DNA of 64,000 nt from Corylus avellana (Eukaryota > Streptophyta > Magnoliopsida > Fagales > Betulaceae), in the NCBI RefSeq assembly GCF_901000735.1, contig NC_081545.1:10401973-10465972 (forward strand), given 5' to 3'. The position numbers and the translations under genes were made by a program. The notes under the pieces are model-generated. The model worked only from the letters and a program-made list of their open reading frames with translations, was not told the origin of the DNA and did not search any database. Below, piece by piece: positions 22,701 to 34,617 of this stretch. How positions within the stretch are numbered: position 1 is the stretch's first letter; every line of letters starts with the position of its first letter.

Positions 22701-24511
22701 CTTACGTAAAAACAACTAATAAGATATGCAAATGGTTCTAATTATCAAAGCCTTCAAGAAATGTATCAGTTAGAAGTTACTAAAAAGTACATAACTAATC
22801 ATGAGATTAGCTTTCTTTTGCTTTATAATCATGAATCATTACTTCACTTAAAAGCTTAAGCTGATATGAAAGAGTTGACGTTATTATTTAAATTAATATT
22901 TTAACACTCTTGTTATGTGTGAGCTTAAATTCGATCGCCTAATACGTGAAATATTTAATTGAAGCGGGAGTGTATGACAAAAACAATATTTGGAAACTAT
23001 ATCTGATAAAAGTAAATATGAAAATCCTGAAATTCAAATCATAAATTAACAAATATAGTTTGATATTCTCACCACTCCAAGCTTGGTCTTAATGTGTTTC
23101 ATACGATCAAGAGAGAACGTCATGCTTGATAACGTGAGTGGCAAAAATCCGGCTCCTTCATCCCCAGACCTTATCGGCGTTATATCATCTTCAACCAAAG
23201 TGCTCTTCAACAAGCTCCATCCAAAATCTGATGCAGTGTTGAAGACCAAGGAAAAGAGTTGAGGCACTCTCGCCCAAGCACTTTTGTTGCCACTTTGTGC
23301 TTCTGTGCTCCGGCGTGAAGGCAATGTGAGCGGAAGTGAAGGATTGTCAGCCCTTTGCACACAAGAAAGAAGTGCACTCATGACTGAGTAGCCATCGCCA
23401 AGCGCGTGGTGGACCTTGATTATGAGAGTGGCAGCTGCATTGCTTGTTGGGTGGTTAAATATATGAACTTCCCACATCGGTTTATTTTGTGGGAACTTCT
23501 CCATTCCAATATTTGATATGCAGTCGTCAAGATGTTCATCGTATGCTGTGGGTGACAAGCCAGTTGGGATAATAGGGACGTTAACATGGTCTTCAAGCTT
23601 CACTTCAACCATTTTCCATTTTTTCTCACCCTCTTCATTTGTAACCTGCATACAGAATCCTCACTACTTAGAAAAGTTGTCATAACTAAAATATTGGGAA
23701 AACTTCACTGACCCTCTGAACTTTCACCCGATTTTACAAACCCCCTCTAAACTTTCAAAACTCTAATTTTGGACCTCTGAAGTTTCAATTACTCTCAATT
23801 AGAACCCTTCCATTAATTTTAGCCGTTAAAAATACAAAAAAAGACCAAAATATCCTTGATTTTAAAATAAAAAAACGTTTTGGAAGTTAGAATTTTATAC
23901 AAAAGTCAGGAGTATAAACGTCATATAACTTTTAAAATCTGACGGAGGGTCCACATTGAGAGTAATTGAAAGTTGAGGGGTCCAAAATGAGAGATTTTGA
24001 AGTTCAGGGGAGGTTTGTAAAATCGAGTGAAAGTTTAGGGGGCCAAAGTGAAGTTTCCCCTAAAATATTTTTTTTTAAAAAAATAAGACATAAATTCCTT
24101 AAACATAGTCTCTAAACTATATAAATTTTCTACAAAATAGATTGTATGGGACACAACCTCTGAATATTTCTATCATTTTTTAATAACTTGTGCTTCTCAC
24201 ATGCTAAAGCAACAAATGACACTTTTAAAGACCAGGTTTGAGGAATTCATACAACTCAATTTGTAAAAAATTTTACATGGTAAAAAATAATGATTGAGAT
24301 AAAGATAGTAATAAGAGAGTGAGGGCACCATGATTGAGGAGAGGCGTGGATGGATGGGGAGGAAAACATTCTCGAGCCATGACATGGCATGGACGAGGTT
24401 GAGGGGTATCTCATATTCAAAAACTCCAATAATAGATACACATAGTTCAGAGCTGTTGAAGTAGTGTCCATAGGGACTCACTGGCTCTAACCCTTCCCTG
24501 AAGTTCTCCAT
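19777..24511 (-). CDS. WSD1-like: WSD1-like wax ester synthase/diacylglycerol acyltransferase, complete (copy B)
   Basis: Five exons on the minus strand: 24511-24329, 23645-23073, 21993-21643, 21190-21053 and 19938-19777 (TAA). All introns are GT-AG and phase 0, giving 61+191+117+46+53 = 468 residues, close to Arabidopsis WSD1. The start at MENFREGLEPVSP matches the usual family N-terminus; an in-frame ATG at 24592 lies against a TATA-like motif and is less likely. The catalytic motif HHALGDG is at residues 140-146 (family HHxxxDG). The N-terminal acyltransferase domain is followed by the WS_DGAT_C domain, with SNMIGP in exon 4. The family transfers acyl groups to fatty alcohols or diacylglycerol at the ER, and several members make cuticular wax esters. 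No stop or frameshift was seen. Intron 1 holds a Mutator-type MITE and intron 4 a SINE. Substrate preference cannot be read from sequence. Confidence 0.88.
20804..20918 (-). mobile_element. SINE in intron 4 of gene B
   Basis: 115-bp insertion flanked by a perfect 15-bp duplication, TATTCATCCCTATCT (20789-20803 and 20919-20933). On the minus strand it starts GTCCCCAAGTGATAGTTCG, has a pol III B-box-like stretch (TAGTTCGAATTC) and ends in a long poly-A tail (poly-T on plus). Copies A, D and E have only one copy of the target sequence at this place. These are the marks of a tRNA-derived SINE. Confidence 0.85.
23696..24060. mobile_element. Mutator-type MITE in intron 1 of gene B
   Basis: 365 bp with a perfect 9-bp target duplication TAAAATATT (23687-23695 and 24061-24069). 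The ends are inverted: GGGAAAACTTCACTGACCCT against GGGGAAACTTCACTTTGGCC, and inverted similarity continues for most of each half (CTTTCACyCGATTTTACAAACC). It cannot code. A 9-bp duplication suggests the Mutator superfamily. Confidence 0.8.
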
Positions 24512-24593
24512 AACGGTTTGTGTTTTCAAGGCTTCAATTACAAAACTAGGTAAAATTCTAAGTTGTGGGAGTCCAAGTGAAGAGACCCTCACC

Positions 24594-24603
24594 TATTTAA
24601 AGC
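24594..24603 (-). promoter_or_regulatory. Possible TATA box of gene B
   Basis: The minus strand reads CTTTAAATAGG about 85 bases upstream of the chosen ATG, which would give a short 5' UTR. A TATA-like motif in AT-rich DNA is weak evidence. Confidence 0.3.
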
Positions 24604-25153
24604 CAAAGAATTAATTTCCACCCACCACATTAAATGCAGATTGAATGTAATATAGCAGCCAATGTGATAAACGTTGTGAATACAAGTCATGAGCCTGAAT
24701 ACCATATATCAAGTAGGGTTTCACTTCAATTATTTGATTTAATGTGTCAAGCACGTTGTACGTTTTTTATTTTGATGGTTTACAAGCGAACGGGATGAAC
24801 ACTGTTAAGTATTTTAGAGTCCATTTAGCAAACTCTTTTGCCTTAGATATTAATGTAGCTTACGTGGATTAATATGATATAAAGTTTTGAATTTTTTGTA
24901 TTGAAAAGTGAAAAAATTTTGTTTTGTAATGAATTTTTTTTTTTAATAATAATAAAAAATGAATGATGTAATATAAAAGATGAAAAAAGAAAAATATTTC
25001 GATGTTAAGGTTTTTTTTTAAAAAAAATAAATAAAAAAAAAATTGTGATTTGCCACATTTTTTATGATTTGACGGTTTGCAAGCCAATGGGATGAATGTC
25101 TCACCTTAGTGGCCGAGCCACTTGAGGCTTTTGGGGTGCCACGGCACCCCCAA

Positions 25154-25191
<38 letters not shown>

Positions 25192-26330
25192 GTTTGCTAT
25201 TTTCCTACCCAAGTTCCACACGACAACCCCAAAAAAAAGAAAGAAAAAAAATTATCTCCTACTTATGCAAGTTACCACTCGACACTCTCAAAATAGTGAC
25301 ACCCCCAATATCAATTGTCTGGCTCCACCATTGTTTCACCTTGAAATTTATGTCTCCCTATCAGCCATTTTACACATTATAATGTTGATGGAATAAATGT
25401 GATTTGCCAAGCACGTTGCTTATGATTTGATGGTATACGAAAATGTATTCCCACAAAACCTAATAACAACCCCAACTTGATGCTTGACTAGTTTAAAACA
25501 AGGGAAATATAAAAATTAAAAAAAAAAAAAAAAAAAAGAACTCCCATCAATGGATCGTGTATTATCAGGGATATAATAAAAAATTCAAAAGCTAATAACA
25601 ACCCCCAATTTGGTAATGGGGTGGCCACCCCCGGCCATCTCAGATGTGGCTGGCAGGCTACTCGGAAGTGGCTCACTGTTTTAGTTTTTTATTTTATTAA
25701 TTTTTTATTTCAGTTTTAAGAGAATAAGAGTATTATAGGAATATAATAAAAATGTGACATTTTTTATACATTTTGGGTAGTTTGATATATCACTTTAGCA
25801 CACTTTAAACTTCATATGGTTATTTCAAAAACAACGGTTAGTTCATGAGGCTTTTTTATATTTTTCCCTTTAAAATTTTTATTCATTTTCATAAATTAAA
25901 AAGAATATATATTTTAGTCCCCTAAATTATTACTACATTTTCATTTACACCCTCAAACTTTAAAAAGTGGCATCGGGACCCCTTGAATTACCACCGTATG
26001 TTGAATTAGACTTTTTTACCCAAAAACCCTTGAAGTCATTAAAAAAAAAAATAGTTTAAAAAAAAAAATTAAGGGAGCTAATATGAAAAAGGTCACCCCT
26101 TTTGGTATTTTAATTTTTTCCCCCTTTTTGTTTAATTTTTTAATAATTTTAGTTTTTTTTAAATGGTAATTTTTTAATAACTTCTAGGGCATTTTGGAAA
26201 AAAAATAAAAAATGTTTAATTTGACACAGTGATAGTTCAAAGGGCCTCAATGTCACTTTTTAAAGTTTGGAAGCATAAACAAAAAATGTGATCATAATTT
26301 AGGGGTTTAAAGTATGTTTTTCCCTTAAAA
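24604..26330. other. Spacer upstream of gene B, start of unit D, with MITE-like repeats
   Basis: No gene seen. From about 24690 the sequence resembles the start of the other units (CACTTCAATTATTTGAT), so unit D begins roughly 180 bases upstream of gene B's ATG. A long poly-T/poly-A inverted run is at 25157-25191. A possible MITE with GGGAAATATAAAAA-type ends spans about 25502-25869. Confidence 0.5.
25880..26326. mobile_element. MITE-like inverted-repeat element
   Basis: The left side (CCCCTAAATTATTACTACATTTT...CAAACTTTAAAAAGTGGCAT) and the reverse complement of the right side (CCCCTAAATTATGATCACATTTT...CAAACTTTAAAAAGTGACAT) match over about 90 bp. It cannot code. The exact ends and target duplication are not resolved. 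Confidence 0.55.
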
Positions 26331-28406
26331 AAAAGTTAAAACAATATTTGTACCACACATGACAATATCCCACCTTAGATTATCAAAATGCTGCATTTTC
26401 ACAACATTGAACATAAATTTGTAAGGCCTCCTTAAATTTTGATATTAAAAAATAATGGTAGATATATATTATATTTTTATCTGACAATACAGATATGACA
26501 CTGTCAACTAACAATTGGCTTAATCATTGTTCTATAAAAAATAAAAAGATCTCATTTTCTTTTCTACTTAATACCAAGAAATTCAAAATGGGAGAAATCA
26601 CACTCTAGAGCTAAATAGAAGAGAATGATTCTTAGCCGAGACTCACATTAGCCAAGGAACGGGACATGAATGAATTCTTAAGCACCATGAGATCATATTT
26701 CAGTCAGCAATTGCCTAGATGAGGTACCTTCGTGAGTTCCGTTCAAGATCCATTTTCTCCTATTCAACTCTATAGTGTCATTTCTTCCATTTCCAATGCT
26801 CTTGGAATTGCCTAAAAAAATTAAATAAAATTAAATAGTTAGTTAAGAGTAGCACATCAACATTTTTAAATAAAATATAATATCTAACATTACTCTAAAA
26901 CTAAATTTATTAGGAAAAATATAAATTAATCTCTATGGTTTACCTTATTTACGTACAATTAACTGCATGTGGTATCAAAATTAACTTAAAAGTCCCTCAA
27001 GTATGCCAAAAAAAATAATTTACTCCTCAGACTCTGCCTATTAAATTAACAAATTTTGATTGTATGACATGTAAGAACCAATAAAAAATGCAGCTTTTCA
27101 CGTGAAGATTTAACAGCTCCGAACATATGCCGACCAAAATACCCACGTGAACAAACCCAGTCCAATAAAAACTAAGCAAGTGCTAGAATGCAAATTAAGA
27201 AGCCAAAACAAATACAAACTTTTCAACAAAAACTAATCAGCAGCCACTCAATTAGTTGTCTCATTTCCAAGGTTACGTAATTAAGTTTATATTTCAACAT
27301 GAAGTGACATTGGGCCTCCAATTTCTAGTTTGTCATATGCTATTAATGCTAGCCAAGGAACCAAGGGACACCATATCTCCTGACGGATTGAGATGTCCAA
27401 CGTTATATTCATATCGGACTTATCTATTTCGATAAGTACTTGTACCCCTCAAATTTATTTGTAAAGATGAGTGCTATATACATTCTTTCGCAATAATTTA
27501 GGCAACAAATTCTTGAAAATCATAATTCCTGATGTGAAGTGTCTCATTTGAAGGCTAGACACATGGATGTATATGTCACCATAGAGTGACTTTTCTAGAG
27601 TGTCAAATTTCTAATGCGTGTGGCATTTGCTATTACTGGCAGACAAGAACCAGTAGCTTATTTGTTTGTTAAAGTATTGATTAAATGATTAAATTTATTT
27701 ATATCAGTTTAAATTTTTGTGATAAATTGTGATTTAACACTCCTTTACACTAAACATATATATATAGATGGGGTATGTCCACCATGAATTTTGAGTTTTT
27801 TTGTAAGTGTTTAGTTAAATATCCGAGAATAGTAATAGTTTAATAAGGACATCATTATCTTCATTTGTTATTCATTAGTTAACTGTTTTATTTTGTATTT
27901 TTATCTTTTAATAGTACTATTATCTTAAGGGCGTTCAATTAAAAAAGATGGTAAGCAAAAATTAATTTCAAACCTTGTATTTGTAAAATGTCTAAGTTAC
28001 CTCAAAATCTTTAAAGTCTAAATTTCCTTAAAAGTTAAAACCTAACCAATCTATTATATTAGGTGTTGAAAAATTCTTCACCTAACACTTCCGCTGGAGC
28101 CTGGGGGTTGGAGGTTGGTAGGCCTATTATTGGCCTTTATATGCTTCTGTATGGTGGCGGGTTCATGCATCCAACTACAGTGCCTTTTCTTGCAAACCAC
28201 ATAGCTAAGAAAAGATCAAAGAAAGAAGATGGATGACTTTTCCTCACGTTTTTTTTCACTATAATTTGTATCTTATGATTTATTTGTTTTGACATAAAAT
28301 ATTTTTCATCAAAATATATTTTCAACTAAATTGTTTAAAAAATGTTTTTCAACGCCCAACTATTACTTAAAATGATTGGCATCAAAAAATAGTCAACGAT
28401 ATCTAA
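26331..28406. other. Duplicated spacer of unit D with a unique insert
   Basis: Resembles spacer of units B and E (e.g. 54640-55860) except for about 650 unmatched bases near 26540-27185, where no gene or clear element ends were recognised. Confidence 0.55.
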
Positions 28407-29309
28407 TGTAATGCCCCCAAATTTGGTCTTAACCAGTCTGGTAGGGTAACTAGCAACTACCCCAATATAACTAACTGGTAGCTGACTGAGGAATCGCCCC
28501 TCAAAGCATAATCAGAGTGAATGCATAGAAAGGTAAAATAAATCTGAGAAATCTAATAAGCATAAAGGAAGCATACATTATCCTCGAAATATATACATGA
28601 AGTAACTAATAGAGTTTAAAGGCGAGTTTAAAGCTCTTTAAAAACATTCTTGCTCTTTTTAAGAAAATAAGTACAAAAACTCGTCAAGGCATCTTTAAAA
28701 CTTGTAATAGACACAAAATAGGAAGCATAATATAAATGCTAAATGTTTGGGCAAGGGGCTACCTTAGAAGATTGCAAAACACACCAAGATCCCTTATAAT
28801 TCACTCCTCACTCTAGGCTTAGGGTTTTTCTAGTGTTGGGAGAGACTAAGGGACGAAGATGAGAATTTATATAGGGGCTTGGGGCTTGCCTTCTTCTCAA
28901 AAGTGGATAATGGGTTTAAATTACTTTTTTCACATTGCCAACAAACGTTGGGGTACTATTTACATAGTGGATCAAAGGATTAAAGTGTATGTTTGGGTAT
29001 TACCCAATGGCCCAAAGACTGGTCAACAAACGCTCGGGGTGATCCCCCTAGCAAACACTTGCATTAAGGTTAAGGGAAAAAGCTTGGGTGGTCCCCAGGC
29101 CAACGTTTGAGTAGAGAGTTGGGTTTTGGTTTTGGTTTTGGTTTTGGTTTTTTTTTTTTTTTTTTTGTTGGAAAATTTCAAGGGATTTGGGACCACTTAC
29201 AAGGGGTTTAGGGTATTAGGCTATAACACCTTTCAAGAATATGTTTTATAAAAGTGCTTTGAGAAAATTATTAACCTTTAAAAGTTGGTGGTTTTTGGGG
29301 GTATTATAT
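28407..29309. mobile_element. Composite LTR-like element, deleted copy (unit D)
   Basis: Only 903 bp between TCTAA (28402-28406) and TCTAA (29310-29314), starting TGTAATGCCCCCAAA and ending GGGGGTATTATA (from GGGGCATTACA). Both outer ends of the 4.3-kb version are kept, with most of the inner part missing. The minus-strand TATA (TATATAAATTC) is kept near 28867. The identical target duplication shows this is the same ancestral insertion as in units A, B and E. Confidence 0.65.
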
Positions 29310-30599
29310 CTAACGATGATGGTATAGCAAACTTTGATAGTAGTCTAACAATGATCCGGTGATTGTTCGGCATGGTTTGCGTGTGTTTAAACGGCACTAA
29401 TATTTGCACTCACTCGGGAATCGAAACAATAGCTTATACTAAACCTAAAGCTATCTCATTCCAAGGGTTCATAAATCTATATTTGAGCATGAAGTGATCG
29501 TGGTGTTGAGATTATGCCCTGAATCCCAATTATTTTATATATGTGTTGACATTCAAATGTTTGTAATGAATATATATGTTATATTCACTAATTAAAATTA
29601 TTTGAGCGTATAGCATATAAAATGTATTTTACATACTTATTACCAAGTTCATCACATTTGTTATACATGTGAAAGGTCCTATGATTATATTGAATATGGC
29701 TACGGGTGCGAGTAACATAATTATCACACAAGGTCATAGTCCATAATCCTTGTATACTTAAATATATACAGTTCGCAGTCAGTAAATGGAATTGGAAATT
29801 CCATTTTGAGTAAGATCGTTACACATCGAATCTTGATGATCTACCTTGATCAAGTGAAGCGGTGACATCGAGATTGATGTGTAGTGTGCTGAGATCCTAA
29901 GGCACTGAACGGACCGAGGAGTTGTCTTTTCATAAAGATACTATATATTAAGGAAAGACAGTAAAACTCCCTAAAGACTATTTAGACTTTGATTCTAAAT
30001 CCTGAGAAGTTCGTGAACTCATATGTAAAGTGTTGATTACCTACATTTATCTAAACGTGAGACCTATCATTGGTCAACAGTGCTCAGTACTTTGGGTAAT
30101 CACATCTAACATTATAGGAACATCGACTTCAAGAGGGAATCAAAATCCCTTATTGGTAAACAAAGAGACAATCAATTTTCCCTTTAGATAGATTTTACGG
30201 TTATTATTCTCAGAGTCTCCAGCCGGGGCACTTTGGTTGGCATACCAAAATATAGACATGTGTTTTTCACATGTATGAGAATAACTTAAAATAAGTGACT
30301 CAAGGATAAAAAGCTAGAAAATTAAGTGACAATATCCTTAACCTTAATTATGTTACAGAATATTTCATGCAGGAATCATAAGTCAAAGTAAAAGGAATTA
30401 ATTGTTTATTAAAAAATATTTATTGGAGTTCACTCCCAATCATTTAGTGGAATTAATTGTGATTAAAATATTGTTGCGTAACTATTACGTTTTAGGTTGG
30501 CCTAATTCAATGACTTTTCTTGTAATGTCCTTGTTGTTGTTGTCCTTCTTTGTGTGTTTAAAAATTTGAGAAATAGATTTTAGGCTCTTAGAGGTTGAT

Positions 30600-30990
30600 T
30601 GAAGAAGTGACGGTTTTCCGTCAGAACAAGACATGTAACGGGGAGTTACTGGTTTCCCGTCAGAAGTGCCGTCAGGACGAGACTTTTAATGAAGAGTTGC
30701 TGTTTTCTCTTCAGGAACTGCGTCAAGACGGAACATGTAACGGGAAGTTAGTGTTTTCTCGTCACGAGTGGTGTCAGAATGAGGATGTGACGGGAGTGAA
30801 GCTGAAGCTACTGTTTTCTCGTCAGGAACCTCCTTAGAATGATACATGTAATGAGACCACAGCTGAAGCTACTGTTTTCTCGTCACGAATCTTGTCAGAA
30901 CGGGACATGTAACGGGACCAATGTTGAGGCTACTATTTTTTCGTCAGAGGATGCGTTAAGACGAGACAAGTGACAGAGATGAGACATTTG
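30600..30990 (+). repeat. Tandem repeats in Copia 5' LTR U3
   Basis: About six imperfect units of 60-70 bp containing TACTGTTTTCTCGTCAGGAA and GACGGGACATGTAACGGGA-type motifs. The matching array lies in the 3' LTR at 35225-35610. Its position upstream of a TATTTAAGG-like box (near 31113) suggests enhancer repeats. Confidence 0.7.
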
Positions 30991-31757
30991 TTCTTCACGT
31001 GATGATGAGATTGCGTTCTCGTTAGGACATGGGTTGTTTCAGATCTACGAATCTGGCCTTCACGTCATAAAGAGAAAGTATCCCGTCAAGACGTGATGAT
31101 GAAAATGTCTTCATATTTAAGGATTTTCTTGCTCTGTTTTCAGTAGACTTTTTGGGCAATATTTTTCTCTAGTTTTTTGTTGATAGAAGTCTCAATTTTT
31201 CTCTACGGGTGCTGAGTCTCGGGAGATTGATTCAAGAGAGAATGTGATATAGCCTTGGGCTGTCCTTTGCTATTGATTGTTGGCATGTTGCCTTGATTCA
31301 TTTTGATGACAAGAAGATTGTGGGTATGGTGAACTTGAAGATGGAAGTCTACCGAAGGGTCGGTGAGGAAATGCACTACGTGAAGCTGGTCATGATGCAG
31401 AAAAGCTGGAAGCCTGTCGTTCTTACTAAGTCTAGAAGTTCTCAAGGTTGTGACTATCATCTAGTCTATTACTCTGAGTCTTCATATAGTGATTTTTCTA
31501 GTTTGGCTGCCCCGGAGTGAATTTTACCTTTGAGGTGATCAAAGGGTTTTCCACTCCGTAAACAAATCTTATGTTGTGTTTCCAATGTTATTTATATTCC
31601 GTTGTGTTTGTTTCAATTTGATAATTTTTTAGGTTGTTATTCTGATTATTTGGCAATTAGAAGTAGAGCACGATCCTAGTAGATCTTTCAATTGATATCA
31701 AAGCGGGTTCGCTCAGTTTAAACTCACCTTTTGAGCGTGTTCGTTGACCTCTTTGTT

Positions 31758-33470
31758 ATGAAGCCAAATACTTCTTTTACCAATGCTCCTCCCATTTTCA
31801 ATGGTAATGATTATGATCATTGGAAGGTTCATATGAAAGCCTAATTGAAAGGGCTTAATGACAATATATGGCTCACAGTTGAAAAGGGATTTGATAATCT
31901 TTACCAATGCTCCTCCCATTTTCAATGGTAATGATTATGATCATTGGAAGGTTCATATGAAAGCCTAATTGAAAGGGCTTAATGACAATATATGGCTCAC
32001 AGTTGAAAAGGGATTTGATAAACCAGATGGAGATTTTGACAAATGGAGTAAGGAAGATACGGTGAAGAGCAATTGAAATAATCAGGGATTAAGTTGCATT
32101 TTCAATTGCATATCATCAGGTGAGTTTCGACAAATTACTCTTTGTGAGACCTCAAAAGAGGCATGGGATATTCTTGAGAAGACCCATGAAGGATCATAAG
32201 GAGTGAGGAAGACCAAACTTCAAATGTTGACATCTTGATTTGAGACAGTGAGCATAAAGGAAGATAAAACATTCAGTGATTCTGCACCAATTTGAGTGAA
32301 ATTGTGAACTCCATGTGAGGACTTGGTGAGAAAATTTCTGAAGTTAAAGTGGTTGAAAAAAAAATTTCAGTCACTACCTTCTCGTTTTGATCCTAAAATA
32401 ACTATTGTTGAAGAAAGCAAGGATGTGGAATCATTGAATGTTGATGAATTGGTGGGTTCTCTCATAGCTTATGAGAGCAGGAGATTATCTCCTAAAGCTA
32501 AGAGAATAGCATTAAAAACCACAAAGAAGGAAAAGGAAGTGGCTGATGAAGAATCAAATGATGATGAGTCATTTGACTCGGAGCCAATTGCTATGCTAAC
32601 TAGAAAACGCAATGAATTCATCCTTGAGTGATGAATCAAAGTCAAATGACTCAGATGACCAAAAATGGAAGAAAGTTGTCTACATGGCATTTCCAACAAC
32701 TATTCAAGGTTCTAGTGATTCTCCATTAGCAGTGATAGATGGTGAGTCTTATGAAGAGAACTGAGATGAAGGTTCAGTGAAGAGCAAGAGTCATTTTGTG
32801 TTCCATGACTCTCTTATTAGAAATTGCACAGATGGTAGGAGGAAGTGTAAGGAGCTCCTGACGCAACTAGTTGCAGCTAAAGAAGAAAACATATCTCTTC
32901 AAAATCTGTTGGAATCGGCCTACAAGATCGAAAATCTCTAAATGTAGAAAAAATTTCTTGATGACTAAATTGTTTGATGCTAACAAAACTTGTGCAAGTT
33001 TGCAGGATGAAAATTAGTTTTTTGTGAGCAAAATCGATGGGATTAGGAGCTCGAAAGATGCCCAGAAAGAGAACCCTCAAATTTAATCCCCTTCATCAAA
33101 GTTGAATGCCATTCTGAGCATGCAAAAGTCCTTTGGAGATAAACATAGAATTGGATATGATCAAAATGCCTCTACTTCAAGAAGTGTGGTAGCTTCCAAA
33201 AATTTGATAAATTTTGTTCCGGCTTCACATGTTGGGATAAGTCGACTTGAGAAAAGTGACAAGGGAAAGGGTAGAAATACCAACATGTTTCCAAATTCTT
33301 TTGGAAATGAGAGGGTTCTATGAACAATGCTCTCATACTCCTATGAGGGAAACTCCCTTCTAAAGGAAAGTTCCCATCTGTAATTCTTGTGGCAAAAGAG
33401 GTCATATCCGATGTCATTGCAACCAACTCTCTCATAAATCTCAAATTAAGGAGAACTCTAATGATTATAA
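31758..33470 (+). pseudogene. gag: Decayed Copia gag
   Basis: Begins MKPNTSFTNAPPIFNG and continues with NDYDHWKVHMK, the typical start of plant Copia gag (UBN2-type). A readable block at about 32350-32630 includes PSRFDPKITIVEESKDVESL. A CCHC zinc knuckle CNSCGKRGHIRCHC is at 33379-33420. Gag packages element RNA into particles. Multiple in-frame stops (the first after HMKA) and frameshifts break it, and a 124-bp tandem duplication (units starting about 31778 and 31902) repeats the first part. No functional protein can be made. Confidence 0.75.
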
Positions 33471-33914
33471 GATTGAGACTCACAATGACCCCATAAACCA
33501 AATCATTTCCCTAATGAAGGACATTACATTTAGGTTAGACAAATGTGAAGGTAATTAGGGTCCTATCTTGGATGGGTTAGGGTTACGTGGCTAGTTCTGT
33601 TTACTTATTTTGATATTATGTGTTCTAGCCCATATATTGTGAGTTGCATTGATTGCATCTCTGTGTTTGTTCTGTTGTCACCTGTCGGTTCTCTTTAAAG
33701 AAATCTCTGATGATGTGTTCCCTGTGTTAAGACAACATTCCTTCTCCTTGTTTATCATTGTGTTGTTTTTCTTTTTGAGAAATAGCAAGACGGTTCTTTT
33801 GACTAATGGATTCTATGTGAACATTGTTGGTTTGATTTCTTTCATGTGAAGTGATTCCTTAGTAAGTCTTTTGGTTGTCAACATTGTGCTTCCTCTTTAA
33901 CCCTCTTTACATTT

Positions 33915-34617
33915 TTCAGAGGAAAAGATATTACAATTGATCCAAAGATTTTGGCCAAAATCTTGAAGATTCCTCTTGTTTCCAAGAGTTAGTTCCCATA
34001 TGCTCCTGAGGATTCTCCTTCCTGTGAGGAAATGGGTGAGCTATTTGGGCTTGCACCTTGAACTAGCTCAATGAAAGCATATCCTGTCAAATCTATCAAG
34101 CTTCCTGAGAGAATGCTAGCTCTCATGATCATGAGTAATCTGATGCCTCTCATTCAGAGTTCTGCTCTGTCACTTGATCATATGTACCTTTTGTATGCCT
34201 GGCTCAAATCACAAAGTTGTCCTTGGTTCTATGATTATTGACGGCATTGCATCTATTCATAATGCAAATGTGTTGAATCTAGGTCTAGATATGCTGCAGT
34301 TATTTGCAAGGTGCTGTCTCATTTCTCTGTGCGTCAACTACAAAATGAGGTTTTTGTGAGTGAGCCTTCTGCTTTTGACTGATTATCTATCTCCAAATCT
34401 GAGAAGAGGAGAATCCCATCCCCATCCTCTGCATTTACCTCAAGTGGCTCTAGAACATTCTATGAGTTGGAAAAGCTTCTTGAAGAACACAAGGTTTTTT
34501 TTTAGCACCCAAGTTGATGAGATCAAACAAGAATTTGCTGAGATCAAACAGAGTCTTGATGAGATAAAGTCTCAAGCTTTCAGAACTGAAAATACATTGC
34601 AGTCTCTCCTCGGATGA
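33915..34617 (+). pseudogene. Second, non-pol ORF of the Copia element (decayed)
   Basis: After gag, where pol would be expected, readable segments include RGKDITIDPKILAKILKIPL, EEMGELFGLAP, SIKLPERMLALMIMSNLMPL and a C-terminal coiled coil DEIKQEFAEIKQSLDEIKSQ (about 34511-34614). The style resembles the putative plant transposon protein/Transposase_32-like ORFs carried by some plant LTR elements. That is my reading from motif style, not a database match. Several stops and shifts interrupt it, and the purine tract and 3' LTR follow about 470 bases later. Confidence 0.45.

Noticed and set aside
29504..30482. Full-length LTR of an intact outer retrotransposon with a second LTR at 37391-38308
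   Set aside because: The two segments do not resemble each other, and no primer-binding site follows 30482. One interrupted solo LTR fits better.
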